64,000 nucleotides of DNA from G965116155 sp965116155 (GCA_965116155.1 OZ220488.1:1488001-1552000), one strand, 5' to 3'; counted from the first letter of the stretch, positions 1-9,383 are shown. Numbers and translations: made by a program. Notes: generated by a model from the letters alone, not told the origin.

Positions 1-452
1 ACCAAGGCTTGTTCTAAAATAGCAGCGTCCTGCAGGTCTTGTATGGCCTGCTCTTCGCTAGGTGAAAGCTTAAGCCCTTTGTGGTCAAAAATTTTAATCC
101 CGTTGTCCTGGTAGGGATTATGTGAGGCTGAAACCATAATCCCAGCATCTAGACGCATGCTTTGGGTGACTAGGCTAATGCCCGGTGTAGGCAATGGGCC
201 TGTAAGCTGCACATACACTCCTACAGAGTTGAGCCCTGAGGCCAAGGCCTGCTCGATCATGTAGCCCGACAGCCGGGTGTCTTTACCAATTAAAACACTG
301 CGTTTTTTGCCCCGGCGCACGGGCTTTTGCTGTAGCCAGTAGCCCAAAGCCTGCCCGATCTGCAAAGCGCCCTCCGGGGTTATGGGGTAGGTGTTAGCGC
401 GCCCTCTGATGCCATCTGTGCCGAAGAAAAATTTTTTAGAGCTTTTGACCAT
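1..452 (-). CDS. glmM: Phosphoglucosamine mutase (N-terminal part)
   Basis: The gene runs off the left edge; about 150 N-terminal residues are visible. GlmM converts glucosamine-6-phosphate to glucosamine-1-phosphate in the cytoplasm, a step towards UDP-GlcNAc, peptidoglycan and LPS. The start MVKSSKKFFFGTDGIRGRAN contains the family's FGTDGIRG motif. About 105 residues in, GIMVSASHNPYQDNGIKIF is the phosphoserine active-site loop typical of GlmM; the serine of SASHNP is the phosphorylated residue. The ATG at 452 gives the normal family N-terminus. The gene is divergent from the cysteine desulfurase, with only about 30 bp between the starts, so their promoters must overlap. The paralogous family ManB/PGM is less likely because of the GIMVSASHNP form. 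Confidence 0.95.
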   Translation of the reverse strand, partial: MVKSSKKFFFGTDGIRGRANTYPITPEGALQIGQALGYWLQQKPVRRGKKRSVLIGKDTRLSGYMIEQALASGLNSVGVYVQLTGPLPTPGISLVTQSMRLDAGIMVSASHNPYQDNGIKIFDHKGLKLSPSEEQAIQDLQDAAILEQAL

Positions 453-484
453 ATCTCAACCCAACGTGTTAGATTGTGCCCAGT

Positions 485-1630
485 ATGTGCCAAAAATATT
501 TCGATTACAATGCCACAACGCCCCCCAGCGCTGCAGCCTTAGAATGGACTGCGCAAAACTTAAACTCTTGGGGCAATCCCAGTGCCGCCCATGCACAGGG
601 TCAAAGCGCTAGGGCGCTTTTATTGCGCGCGCGTGAGCAGGTGGCAGAGCTGCTTGGAGCCAAAAACAGCGAGGTGTTTTTTACTGCCTCAGCCACTGAG
701 GCCAATAATTGGGTGTTAAGCCGCTGTATGCCTAAAAAATCCAGTTGCCAGCCCAGCATTATAGCGTCACAGGTCGAGCATCCCAGTGTGCTAAAGTGCC
801 TGGAGCAAGGGCAAAAACAAGGCCGCGCCAAGATCCATTGGGTGCCCCTTAAAAAGGGCCAAATGGACTTGGGGCAGTTTGAGTGCATGCTACAAAAGCA
901 CAGGCCGCACCTGGTTAGTATAATGAGCGCGCATAACGAGACGGGCGTGCTGTTTGATATAACGACGCTTTGCCAAATGGCTCACGAGCATGGGGCGTGG
1001 TTCCACTGCGATGCGGTGCAGTCTTTGGGCAAGGTGCCTATGAATCTCAAGGCATGGGGGGTGGATTTTGCTTCTTTTTCGGCGCATAAGTTTTATGCTT
1101 TTCCAGGGGCGGGGGTTTTGTATAAGCGCGAAGGCGTAGAGCTGGAGCCTATGCTTACAGGGGGCGGGCAAGAGCGCGGTTTAAGAAGCGGCACCGAAAA
1201 CTGGCTCGCCATAGGGGCTATGGGAGCCACCTGCGCCAAGCACGGGGCCGAAATTGCGTCGCAACAAGCGCGCTTGGAAAAATTGCGCACTTTTTTAGAG
1301 AGTGCAGTGTTAAGTATTTTTCCTCAAGCTTATGTGGTGGGGGCCCATGCGCCGCGATTGCCCAATACGGCTCAAATATGTTTGCCCGGTGTGCATGCTG
1401 AGAGCTTGGTTATGGCGCTAGATTTAGAGGGGTTTAAAATCAGTGCTGGTGCGGCTTGTGCATCGGGCAAAATGCGGGCCTACTCGAGCCTTGAAAATTT
1501 TGGAGTACCTGTGCAAGATATTGATTCTTGTGTGCGTATTAGCTTAGGCTGGGGCAGCAACAAACACGCTCTGCTGGCTTTGCTAGAAAAACTGGAGCAA
1601 CTAAAAACCCGCTTTGTAAAAAAGGGCTAG
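485..1630 (+). CDS. Cysteine desulfurase (NifS/IscS family)
   Basis: A PLP enzyme of 381 residues that takes sulfur from cysteine as a persulfide and passes it to Fe-S clusters or tRNA thiolation. The N-terminus MCQKYFDYNATTP matches the family's YxDxNATTP start, which favours ATG 485; an in-frame GTG at 476 is the alternative. HNETGVLF, the PLP lysine in SFSAHKFYAFPGAGVLY, and the catalytic cysteine in the mobile loop SAGAACASGKMRAYS are all present. The stop is 3 bp before mnmA, so the two genes probably form an operon in which this enzyme supplies sulfur to MnmA. No iscU or iscR is next to it. Whether it is a general IscS or dedicated to tRNA cannot be told. Confidence 0.93.
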   Translation: MCQKYFDYNATTPPSAAALEWTAQNLNSWGNPSAAHAQGQSARALLLRAREQVAELLGAKNSEVFFTASATEANNWVLSRCMPKKSSCQPSIIASQVEHPSVLKCLEQGQKQGRAKIHWVPLKKGQMDLGQFECMLQKHRPHLVSIMSAHNETGVLFDITTLCQMAHEHGAWFHCDAVQSLGKVPMNLKAWGVDFASFSAHKFYAFPGAGVLYKREGVELEPMLTGGGQERGLRSGTENWLAIGAMGATCAKHGAEIASQQARLEKLRTFLESAVLSIFPQAYVVGAHAPRLPNTAQICLPGVHAESLVMALDLEGFKISAGAACASGKMRAYSSLENFGVPVQDIDSCVRISLGWGSNKHALLALLEKLEQLKTRFVKKG

Positions 1631-1633
1631 AGC

Positions 1634-2731
1634 ATGCTGAAAAAAAAAGTACTAGTCGCTATGAGCGGGGGAGTGGATAGCTCTATGGCTGCGGCCTTGC
1701 TTTTAGAGCAGGGCTATGAGGTGGTCGGGGTTTGCATGCATGTGTGGGACTACAGCAGCTGCAACCTTGAAAGCGGCAAGGGCAGTTGTTGCTCTACCTT
1801 GGATGTAGAGGATGCGCGTAAAGTGTGCGCGCATCTTAAGGTGCCGTTTTATGTTTCGAACTGTGAGGCCAAATTTAAAACCCATGTCATAGATCCTTTT
1901 ATAAAGGACTACCTTAGTGGGCGCACGCCTATTGCTTGTACCAATTGCAATACGTACTTAAAGTTTCATCACTTGTATGAAAAAATGCAGCATCTGGGCT
2001 GTGATTATTTAGCAACGGGTCACTATATTACCAAACAAAAATCTCCATCAGGTGAGCTGGGGCTTTATACCAGTGCTGATAAACGCAAGGATCAGAGCTA
2101 TTTTTTGTTTACATTAAAGCCACATATGTTGGAGCGACTTTTGTTTCCTGTAGGGGGGTTAGAAAAAACTAAGCTGCGCCGCATGGCGCGAGAGCGCAAT
2201 TTGCCTGTTGCAGAAAAAAAAGACTCCACAGGGCTTTGTTTTTTAGCTTCATCTAAGCCTAAGGACTTTATCGATGCACATGCTAAAGTCAAAAAACCTA
2301 AAGGGCTTTTGAAGCTTTATCCGACAGGGGAGGTGCTGGGGAAGCATGATGGTATACATGCTTTTACTTACGGGCAAAGGCGCGGCCTAATGGGGGCGCA
2401 GTATTTAGCGCGGGGTCAAAACATGCCGGTGCTATATGTTATAAAAATCGAGCCTTCTAGTGGTACGGTGTGGCTGGGCACGAGGGAGCATCTTTATTCG
2501 CAGCAGGCTTGTGTGAAAAACATCAACTGGCTAACGCAAGAAACGAGCCCAGAGTTGGATGTTAAAATTCGGTTTCAGCACCAGGCGGCTCCGGCTGCGG
2601 TGGTGGAGCTTAGTCCGGACAAAACCCAGTGCCGCTTGCGTTTTAAGCAGCCTCAGCGCTCCATCACCCCTGGTCAAGCGGCCGTGTTTTACAAAAACCA
2701 CCGCCTCGTAGGCGGAGGATGGTTAATTTAA
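1634..2731 (+). CDS. mnmA: tRNA-specific 2-thiouridylase MnmA
   Basis: Makes 2-thiouridine at the wobble position (U34) of tRNA-Lys, -Glu and -Gln, using ATP and a sulfur carrier. The 365-residue length is normal. The N-terminal PP-loop SGGVDSSMAA binds ATP. The two catalytic cysteines lie in PIACTNCNTYLKF and DSTGLCFLA; ATGHY and KDQSYFLF are further family motifs. The gene follows the cysteine desulfurase by 3 bp, a functional pairing. Its stop TAA (2729-2731) lies inside the head of a hairpin repeat (AATTTAAAGGACTAAT), which is repeated 200 bp downstream. Confidence 0.97.
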   Translation: MLKKKVLVAMSGGVDSSMAAALLLEQGYEVVGVCMHVWDYSSCNLESGKGSCCSTLDVEDARKVCAHLKVPFYVSNCEAKFKTHVIDPFIKDYLSGRTPIACTNCNTYLKFHHLYEKMQHLGCDYLATGHYITKQKSPSGELGLYTSADKRKDQSYFLFTLKPHMLERLLFPVGGLEKTKLRRMARERNLPVAEKKDSTGLCFLASSKPKDFIDAHAKVKKPKGLLKLYPTGEVLGKHDGIHAFTYGQRRGLMGAQYLARGQNMPVLYVIKIEPSSGTVWLGTREHLYSQQACVKNINWLTQETSPELDVKIRFQHQAAPAAVVELSPDKTQCRLRFKQPQRSITPGQAAVFYKNHRLVGGGWLI

Positions 2732-3574
2732 AGGACTAATAAAATTTTCTGGGACAAAGCGGCGGCATCCTGATAGCCCCTCAAAGAGGGGCGGCCATCA
2801 GGGTGCCAAGCGTCCCACAGAAAATTTTATGGGCTATACGGCATCTATGGCCCTGTAGCCTTGTGCGATCTCTAAGCACAAGGCGACCAGATTGCCGTCA
2901 AAGTCTCGTGCATTGAGTAAACACAATTTAAAGGACTAATAAAATTTTCTGGGACAAAGCGGCGGCGCAAGAGCAGCCTCCCAGTGCCTTTGAAGTGAGT
3001 TTGGGCGCTTCGTTCCCCTGCGGGGCCCTTCGCTATCAGCGCGTTGATAGCTGTCTAGCGCGCAAAAACACTTTGAATGGGAGCCTCGCTTGCCACCTTG
3101 GCTGGCGCTCCTTGCAGGGGCTGCCAATGTGTCTGCGTCTCTGATCAAAGTGTTTTTGCTGGCGCTTTTATCCTTACGCCCAAGCGTCTTACATGCTAGA
3201 GGATTTTGCGACCTATGAAGCTACTATGCGCCTTTGGCCTTGTGCGTGCTATCCAGTCCGCAAAATAACTGGAACTCTCGTTTATCCACCTGGCTGACGC
3301 CCCTTAGAGGCTGCCAGGAGGACTACACTGCGTACCAGTTATTTTGCTAGCCCTTTTATGCTTACGCACTTTAGGCACAAGGCGACCGGATTTTGCTTAA
3401 GAGGGTCTGGACGCTGCGTACGCCCTTTGGGTTTTGCGCGGTGCGCCGTGGCTTTACACGTGCGTGCATATTGTGCATAGTACTTTGCGGGTTTGTTTTG
3501 CCAAAAAAAAACCAGCCCCACTATCGGTTCTCAGAATTTTTTACGGCACGGCAAAAGGATATGAAAAATAAATT
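2729..3574. repeat. Mosaic of stop-linked hairpin elements
   Basis: No gene is credible here. A complete element starts at the mnmA stop: head AATTTAAAGGACTAA; arm 1 TAAAATTTTCTG (2740-2751) pairing with CAGAAAATTTTA (2818-2829); inner hairpin GCCCCTCAAAGAGGGGC; joint GGGCTATACGGCATCTATGG; second hairpin GCCTTGTGC/GCACAAGGC (2858-2884); tail ending TTGAGTAAACACAA. A second head with the same arm begins at 2926. It is interrupted by two elements in the opposite orientation: one with arms GCAAAAACACTTTGA/TCAAAGTGTTTTTGC (about 3062-3163), one with GCAAAATAACTGG/CCAGTTATTTTGC (about 3252-3349). Each ends in the reversed head CTGGCGCTTTTATCCTTACG or a variant. About 3380-3574 holds nothing recognisable before the Rpn gene. 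Confidence 0.85.
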
Positions 3575-4597
3575 ATGGCACCAGAAAGAAAAGCAAGTTT
3601 AAACACCCACTATACCAACACACATGACAGGTTCTTCCGGAGTTGTTTTTCGCATGTGGAATATGCCAGGGCGCTGTTGGGGTTCTGGCTACCTCAAAGC
3701 ATACAGAATGAATTAGAAATTGCGAATATAACCAAGCAAGAGTCCTCTTTGCCTACTATAGGCAAAGAGGCGGATTTGTTGTTTCGAGGGGTGCTTGAAG
3801 ATAAAAACAAAACCCCGGCCTATATTCTTTTAGAGCATAAACACCAGCGCGATCTTAAAAAAACATATGAACAAATGGCCGACTACAGAGCTCCTATAAA
3901 GCACCATGAACTATCTAAAACCCCAAAGGGGCGTCCTGTTATACTAAATTGCATTTTTTATCATGGTAAAGAGCCTTGGCAAAAGGGGGGCAAGCAAGGT
4001 TTGGATAGTGTGATGTATGATGTTGGGGTTGCAAGCATGGATCCTGTGCTGCTTAAGTTTTATGTGTTTGACCTTGGGCGATTGGATACGTCTTTATGGC
4101 CTAAGAAGGGTGCACTGTATTCCATATTGTATGCGCTATTACAAGTGCCACAGTTGAGTGATAGGGTGCGTGAAAAGGGGCGAGAGTTTTTTCGTGAGTG
4201 CCTTAGTCATCTGGGTGAAAAAGACGCTAAACAGCTGGGATCTGGTATTGCGTTCTACGTTGCGAATGTTTATAATCTGACATACGAGGAGGTGTGGTCT
4301 ATGGCGAAATCTAGTGGTGCAAAAGATTTGAGCTTTTTTGAAAGCTTGGAAAAATACATGGGCAACCCTTGGAAAGAAGAAGGTTTGAAGAAAGGCCTAG
4401 AGAAGGGCCTAGAGAAGGGCCGTATAGAGGGACTGAACACAGGCCTCAAAAAAGGCCGTGCTGAAGAGCGCGTGGTGGTAGCCGTGAATATGCTTAAAGA
4501 GGGGGTTGATGCTGCCTTTGTTATGAAAGTTACAGGCCTTTCTCCAGAAGAAATCAAGACCCTGCAAAAACAAACCCCCAAAAATCAACAGAATTAA
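3575..4597 (+). CDS. Rpn family nuclease / transposase-like protein
   Basis: A 340-residue protein of the Rpn (PD-(D/E)XK, 'Transposase_31') family, whose E. coli members are recombination-promoting DNA nucleases. The N-terminus has the typical THDRFFRSCFSHVEYARALL (HD.F.k motif). The nuclease core is visible as EADLLFRGVLEDKN followed by YILLEHKHQRD, giving the D...ExK catalytic signature. The C-terminus (about 268-300) is a charged stretch of KG-x-EG repeats (GLKKGLEKGLEKGRIEG), common in this family, followed by a small helical domain (GLSPEEIKTL). It is flanked by repeats on the left and stands alone. ATG 3575 is preceded by AAAAGG at a rather long distance, so the start is moderately sure. 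Confidence 0.85.
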   Translation: MAPERKASLNTHYTNTHDRFFRSCFSHVEYARALLGFWLPQSIQNELEIANITKQESSLPTIGKEADLLFRGVLEDKNKTPAYILLEHKHQRDLKKTYEQMADYRAPIKHHELSKTPKGRPVILNCIFYHGKEPWQKGGKQGLDSVMYDVGVASMDPVLLKFYVFDLGRLDTSLWPKKGALYSILYALLQVPQLSDRVREKGREFFRECLSHLGEKDAKQLGSGIAFYVANVYNLTYEEVWSMAKSSGAKDLSFFESLEKYMGNPWKEEGLKKGLEKGLEKGRIEGLNTGLKKGRAEERVVVAVNMLKEGVDAAFVMKVTGLSPEEIKTLQKQTPKNQQN

Positions 4598-4625
4598 CAA
4601 TAATTACAAAAGATTAGACAGTACT

Positions 4626-7600
4626 TCAGTGTCCACGAGCACATATCTTGGTGCGATAAGGGGTGATGATACGGCCGTCAACAATGCGCCCTCGATACAT
4701 GCAGCGGCAAGCAGATCCATCTATACCATCTGGCACCGCATTGTCACATGGATGAACGTGACATGTGAATCTAGGCTTGCAAAATTTGGTAATGGCGGAA
4801 GGGTACTGATAGCACCAGGGAGTCCTTGACTCTCTCGGTGTTAGGCGCAAATACCCCTCTATATTACCGCTATCTTTCCAGCTCTCCTTGCAAGCACAAG
4901 CACCGCCTTCTGTGCCTTTAAACTGATACTTCTCATTGCATATCTCACTTGCTAAGCACCTATTAGACATAATACGACCTGCAACAGGGCTAGTCTCTTC
5001 TGTTAAACTGCACTTGCATGCCTCTCCATTTTCACCTTGCTGTATTTTTTGTCCGCAAACATGATTGTAGACACACTTGTTATTTTTAGTAATGCCGTCA
5101 TAGGTTAAAAAGCCGGGGCTTATGACAGAAGCAAGGTTTGCTGTTAGTTCGCACCGGCATCTCTCCCCATCTCTGGCCACACGTATTTTTGTGCCACAAA
5201 GATAATTGGCCACACATTTGTTATTTTTAATAATTCCTAAAACATTACGACTACTCGAGCGGAGTTTGCATTTGCACCAAGCACCCTCCTTTCTATCACC
5301 ATCATCTTTCACGCTACAAGTATCATGTGGAATGCACTTGTTGTTCTTGGTAATCCCAGCGCTATAGCTTTTAGAATAATGGCTTCTTTTGCAACTGCAT
5401 GGAGCACCATCAGCAGCTGGCATAAGTCCATAATAGCATCCTTTAGATCTATTGTAGCATACACTTAACTGCACCAAACCTGGCGCTTCGTATCTAGTAT
5501 CGTCATCAGCTTCTTCTTTGCAAGTGCATGCAGCTCCATCTGTACCCCCTACTACCTTATACCCGCACACACCTGCTTTGTTGTAGCATCTGTTTGATTC
5601 TACTAAGCCTGGCACTTCTTGCCTATAGCCGGCTGCTTCTTTACAGGTGCAGTCTGCACCATTTGAGCCCTGTGCTGCCTTGCGCCCACAAACTAAGTCT
5701 TGTTCTTCTGCAAGAGTCGTCTCGCTGTGGCATATATTATATTGAACGGTGCCCGTTATTACGGTGTTGCGTGTGTTGGTGCACCTGCAATGCCACCCAC
5801 TCTTTGCTCTTTCCCTTTTTGTGCCGCACGCTTCCACTATGCATTTGTTAGAGGCAATAACACCAGGTATAGTGCTTACGTAATCAGCTCGCATTTTGCA
5901 GCTGCATGTAGCGCCATCCACACCAGGTGCTGTTTTATATCCACATACAGGAGCTCTATTATGACATATGTTTGACTCCACCAGGCCTGGTACTTCTTGT
6001 GTATCGCCGGCCGTTGCTTTGCAGGTGCAGTCTGCGCCATTTGAGCCCTGTGCTGCCTTGCGCCCACACACTAAACGAGCTGCTTGTCTTGCTCGTTCTG
6101 CTGCAAGGGTCGTCGTGCTGTGGCATATATTAGATTGAACAGTGCCTGCTATTACGGTGTTTCTTGTGTTAGTGCACCTGCAACGCGTGCCATTTGCTGC
6201 TGTTTGGGCTTTTGTGCCGCACGCTCCCACTATGCATTTGTTAGAGGCAATAACGCCCGGTATGATGCCCACGTCATCAGATGCTTCTTTGCAATTGCAT
6301 GCAGCACCATCTGTACCTCGCGATGCCTTTTGCCCACAAGTTTCTACTGCAGCAACCCTCCGCGCTAAAGATGGGCCATAGCACACATTAGACCTAATAG
6401 TACCTGAAGTGTCCTGTGTGGCAGTCACCGTGTCTTTACACGTGCAACTTGCGCCATTTGTACCTCTTGCGGCTTTGTGTCCACACACATTTGCTTTGTT
6501 GTAGCATACGTTTGATGCTATCAGGCCTGGTATTTCTTGCGTATCGCCGGCCGTTGCTTTGCAGGTGCAGTCTGCGCCATCTGAGCCCTGTGCTGCCTTG
6601 CGTCCACACACTAAACGTGCTGCCTGTCTTGCTCGTTCTGCTGCAAGGGTCGTCGTGCTGTGGCAAACGTTAGACTGAACGGTGCCTGCTATTACTACGT
6701 TACTCGCATTAGTACACCTACAGCGCGTGCCATTTGCTGCTGTTTGGGCTTTTGTACCACAGGCTCCCACTATGCATTTGTTAGAGGCAATAACGCCCGG
6801 TATGGTGCCCACGTCATCAGATGCTTCTTTGCAATTGCATGCAGCACCATCCACACCTCGCGATGCCTTCTGTCCACAAATTTCTACTGGCGGAGTTGTC
6901 TCTCGTGTCAAAGCAGGGCCTTGAGACAACAACGACATATAGCATATATTAGATCTAATAACCCCCGATGTGTCCGACACCGCAACCACTGTAGCCTTAC
7001 AACTGCAACTTGCATTCTCCGCACCTGTCATCTTCTTATGCCCACATACGTCTGCTTTGTTGTAGCATACATCGGATGCAACTAAGCCCGCTACCTCTTG
7101 CGTATCCCCCGCTGCCGCCTGACACGTACAAGCTGCGTTATCAGTTGCTACGTGGGTTTTTGTGCCGCAAACATTGTTTGCCACACACATGCCTGAATCA
7201 ATAACACCTGCAGCATCAGTGGTGTCTGCAACCGCGAGCTTACACGTGCAGCTCGTGCCATTTGTACCCGTTTGGGGCTTTTGACCACATGCCAATTCGC
7301 TTAGCGTGCATTTGCCCGCAGCAACCACGCCTTTTTTGGTTGCGCCGCTCTCAGTACAAGCACACGCATCATCGTTATCTAAGTTAGAAGGAGCAGCCTT
7401 CTCACCACACACCTCACTAGGCGTATTGTCACCGTCGTCGCTGCTGTCATCGCCATTGCCAGTATCACCATTATTATCATCGCTGCTACCATCGTCATTG
7501 TTATTGTCGTTATCATCGTCATCGTCGCCGTCGTTGTTTTCATCATCATTGTTATCGTCGTTATTGTTACCGTACACGGGCTTTGTGATGTTGTCCTCTT

Positions 7601-8441
7601 CATCCTCACCTAAACCAAAAGCCTCATCAGCGTCGTCACCCCCGCCCCAGTGCACGGCTACAAACAAATACCCATCACCACTGGCAGCACTACCATCATC
7701 TGTAGACTTCACCGCTACATCTTCACCACCAAAAGCCAGCACCGCACCTACGTCTTCAGATTCCGTATCCTCGTCTTCATCTTCAAAACGAACCGCTTGC
7801 TTGCCGAGCTTTTTTGTTTTATCTAAATCATCAGAATCTATAAGAAAAAACAGCATATCCCCTGTGTTGATTTCCACCTCGTCATCGTCACCGTCATTGT
7901 CGTCCAGTTCGTATAGGTAGATTTTGTCATCTGCCAACGCGAGCAAACCTTTAGCCACTTTTTCAGGCAAATCTTCTGCAGAATCCGCACACTCTATATC
8001 AAGCGTGTGGTCTTTGGCGTTAACCTGATACTCTAACTCGTAGGTGTCTGTAGCATCATCAGGACAATCGCCTGTATCAAACTCCACATCTGACTTGCTT
8101 TGAGACATACGGACCTTGGCTTCTGCCACACCATGCAGCGACGCTAAAAAGGGCTTTAAATCGTATTCATAGCCACCACGCGGCACAACTAAAACACCGT
8201 GGTCTTTTAGTACGGCAACCCTTAGGTCACGGAGCTCTAAGGAGGCTTGCTGCTTTTTTGCCTGGTTGTCTTTTGGAGGTTTGCCAGTGGACTTTTTAGG
8301 TCTGCCACCCACCTCACTAGGAGGCTTGGTTCTTGTTGTTATGTCGGTAGATTTGCATGCGCCCCAACCAAGAGCCAGAACCAAAAGCATTACCGTAATG
8401 CTTAAAAGCTTTAAGGCCTGTGATTTAAGTTTTAACCCCAC
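4626..8441 (-). CDS. Giant Cys-rich repeat lipoprotein
   Basis: An exported 1271-residue protein of unknown function. The N-terminus has a signal peptide ending in LALGWGAC, a plausible lipobox with Cys29 as the lipidated residue. Residues about 60-290 form an acidic, non-repetitive domain; about 290-350 is almost pure Asp/Asn/Gly/Ser. The remaining 900 residues are about 21 units of 40-55 residues with the pattern CG.K (10-12) C.C (15-20) SN.C, four cysteines per unit, so two disulfides each are likely. Units resembling CGHK, CGQK, CGTK and CGRK follow in that order more than once, so a four-unit block was duplicated. The GTG start at 8441 has AGAGG about 11 nt upstream. A 25-bp poly-C tract lies 163 bp upstream. 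I do not recognise the family; surface adhesin or defensive coat are guesses. Confidence 0.8.
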   Translation of the reverse strand: MGLKLKSQALKLLSITVMLLVLALGWGACKSTDITTRTKPPSEVGGRPKKSTGKPPKDNQAKKQQASLELRDLRVAVLKDHGVLVVPRGGYEYDLKPFLASLHGVAEAKVRMSQSKSDVEFDTGDCPDDATDTYELEYQVNAKDHTLDIECADSAEDLPEKVAKGLLALADDKIYLYELDDNDGDDDEVEINTGDMLFFLIDSDDLDKTKKLGKQAVRFEDEDEDTESEDVGAVLAFGGEDVAVKSTDDGSAASGDGYLFVAVHWGGGDDADEAFGLGEDEEDNITKPVYGNNNDDNNDDENNDGDDDDDNDNNNDDGSSDDNNGDTGNGDDSSDDGDNTPSEVCGEKAAPSNLDNDDACACTESGATKKGVVAAGKCTLSELACGQKPQTGTNGTSCTCKLAVADTTDAAGVIDSGMCVANNVCGTKTHVATDNAACTCQAAAGDTQEVAGLVASDVCYNKADVCGHKKMTGAENASCSCKATVVAVSDTSGVIRSNICYMSLLSQGPALTRETTPPVEICGQKASRGVDGAACNCKEASDDVGTIPGVIASNKCIVGACGTKAQTAANGTRCRCTNASNVVIAGTVQSNVCHSTTTLAAERARQAARLVCGRKAAQGSDGADCTCKATAGDTQEIPGLIASNVCYNKANVCGHKAARGTNGASCTCKDTVTATQDTSGTIRSNVCYGPSLARRVAAVETCGQKASRGTDGAACNCKEASDDVGIIPGVIASNKCIVGACGTKAQTAANGTRCRCTNTRNTVIAGTVQSNICHSTTTLAAERARQAARLVCGRKAAQGSNGADCTCKATAGDTQEVPGLVESNICHNRAPVCGYKTAPGVDGATCSCKMRADYVSTIPGVIASNKCIVEACGTKRERAKSGWHCRCTNTRNTVITGTVQYNICHSETTLAEEQDLVCGRKAAQGSNGADCTCKEAAGYRQEVPGLVESNRCYNKAGVCGYKVVGGTDGAACTCKEEADDDTRYEAPGLVQLSVCYNRSKGCYYGLMPAADGAPCSCKRSHYSKSYSAGITKNNKCIPHDTCSVKDDGDRKEGAWCKCKLRSSSRNVLGIIKNNKCVANYLCGTKIRVARDGERCRCELTANLASVISPGFLTYDGITKNNKCVYNHVCGQKIQQGENGEACKCSLTEETSPVAGRIMSNRCLASEICNEKYQFKGTEGGACACKESWKDSGNIEGYLRLTPRESRTPWCYQYPSAITKFCKPRFTCHVHPCDNAVPDGIDGSACRCMYRGRIVDGRIITPYRTKICARGH

Positions 8442-8834
8442 AAGGCACTAAGCCTCTTTAAAAGAGAAGGGTTGTGTTTCTGGGTGGGTATGCGCGTATG
8501 AGCTTGAGGCGGCTTGCTTACAGGTGCTTTAGATTCTAGAGATTTTAAAGAACCCGCAGCATGGAGTTTATTGTAGCAAGCATGACAAGTATGAGTGGAG
8601 TTACCCCCCCCCCCCCCCCCCCCCCCCCTATCTTAAAATTAGGCCTAAAATTAGGCCTAGGATTAGGCGCAGGTTGAAGACTAAGGTGGGTACGGTGGCG
8701 GAGACTAGGCAAAAAAATAAAAAAACTCACAGCACTTTATATTTAAACAACTAAAGAACGGTGTTGGTATTTTATTGTTGCCTCCGCAGAATATTGCGGC
8801 GTTAGTAGGGCTTTGTCCCACACGCACCAAAGGC
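8442..8834. other. Intergenic region upstream of giant lipoprotein
   Basis: No gene is supported. It holds the poly-C tract at 8604-8628, a short imperfect direct repeat of AAAATTAGGCCT at about 8634-8665, and an AT-rich stretch near 8730-8790. At about 8790-8806 CGCAGAATATTGCGGCG resembles an arm of the hairpin element family. At the right end the stop of the small secreted-protein gene lies in GACTAGGCC, similar to the element head seen at other genes. The promoter of the giant lipoprotein gene should be here, but I see no convincing -35/-10 pair. Confidence 0.6.
8604..8628. repeat. 25-bp poly-C tract (poly-G on the lipoprotein strand)
   Basis: An uninterrupted run of 25 C residues, 163 bp upstream of the GTG start of the giant lipoprotein gene on the minus strand. 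If transcription starts upstream of it, the mRNA leader carries 25 G. Runs of this length change length by slipped-strand mispairing in many bacteria and drive phase variation. The exact length in the assembly may be unreliable. Confidence 0.9.
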
Positions 8835-9383
8835 CTAGTCTAAAATAACTTCTGCGCGCTCAAATGAGGGCTCTTGTGAGCAGTATAGATCTAGGTCTCT
8901 AGCAAAGCGGCGCACCAGCTTGCCTTGAAAGCCAAAGGTCAAGCTATACCCACTACTGCCGGCACTATGCGCATCCACCTGGAGGTGGGACCTGTCATTC
9001 GAATAAGGCCAAAAAACAAATTCGTCCTGGTAGCCTTTGCAGTCAAAATGATGCAGCAGCCCGCGGTTTTTGCTGTTGCCATTGCTCTCGCTAGTGTACC
9101 GGCAATAGCCTTCGTCTTCATAGGGATTGTGGCGGCTGTTTTTGCTGATCACACGCAGGCCGTCTTCGCCATGCACGGCCTCAAAAGCGATCTTCATATT
9201 AGGCTGCCCATAAGGTGTGCCGCAAAAAAACTCTTTATGTATGTCAAAGGGTGCAACATCATAAAATGCCACGGTCTCAAAGGCAGTATCGGCTACTATT
9301 TTAGGTATACGCTCTGTTGCAAATGCAGCTATAGGCCCCCAAATCGCTCCCAAAAACAAAACCCTAAGCACTGTGCGTACCAT
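8835..9383 (-). CDS. Small secreted protein, unknown
   Basis: A 182-residue protein. ATG 9383 is chosen because AGGAGG stands 9-10 nt upstream and because it opens a clean signal peptide (MVRTVLRVLFLGAIWGPIAAFA); the open frame extends 31 codons further upstream without a ribosome site. The mature part has cysteines in FCGTPYG, EGYCRY, HFDCKGY and LYCSQEP, and is otherwise mixed; I recognise no family. The stop TAG lies in the sequence GACTAGGCC, like the stop of the transporter gene ending at 45522. It is convergent with nothing and follows the yfcH-like gene by 118 bp on the same strand. Confidence 0.65.
   Translation of the reverse strand: MVRTVLRVLFLGAIWGPIAAFATERIPKIVADTAFETVAFYDVAPFDIHKEFFCGTPYGQPNMKIAFEAVHGEDGLRVISKNSRHNPYEDEGYCRYTSESNGNSKNRGLLHHFDCKGYQDEFVFWPYSNDRSHLQVDAHSAGSSGYSLTFGFQGKLVRRFARDLDLYCSQEPSFERAEVILD

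Noticed and set aside
7306..7920. 204-codon Ser/Pro-rich open frame on the plus strand
   Set aside because: It is the antisense of the Asp/Asn-rich segment of the giant lipoprotein; its composition follows directly from that.
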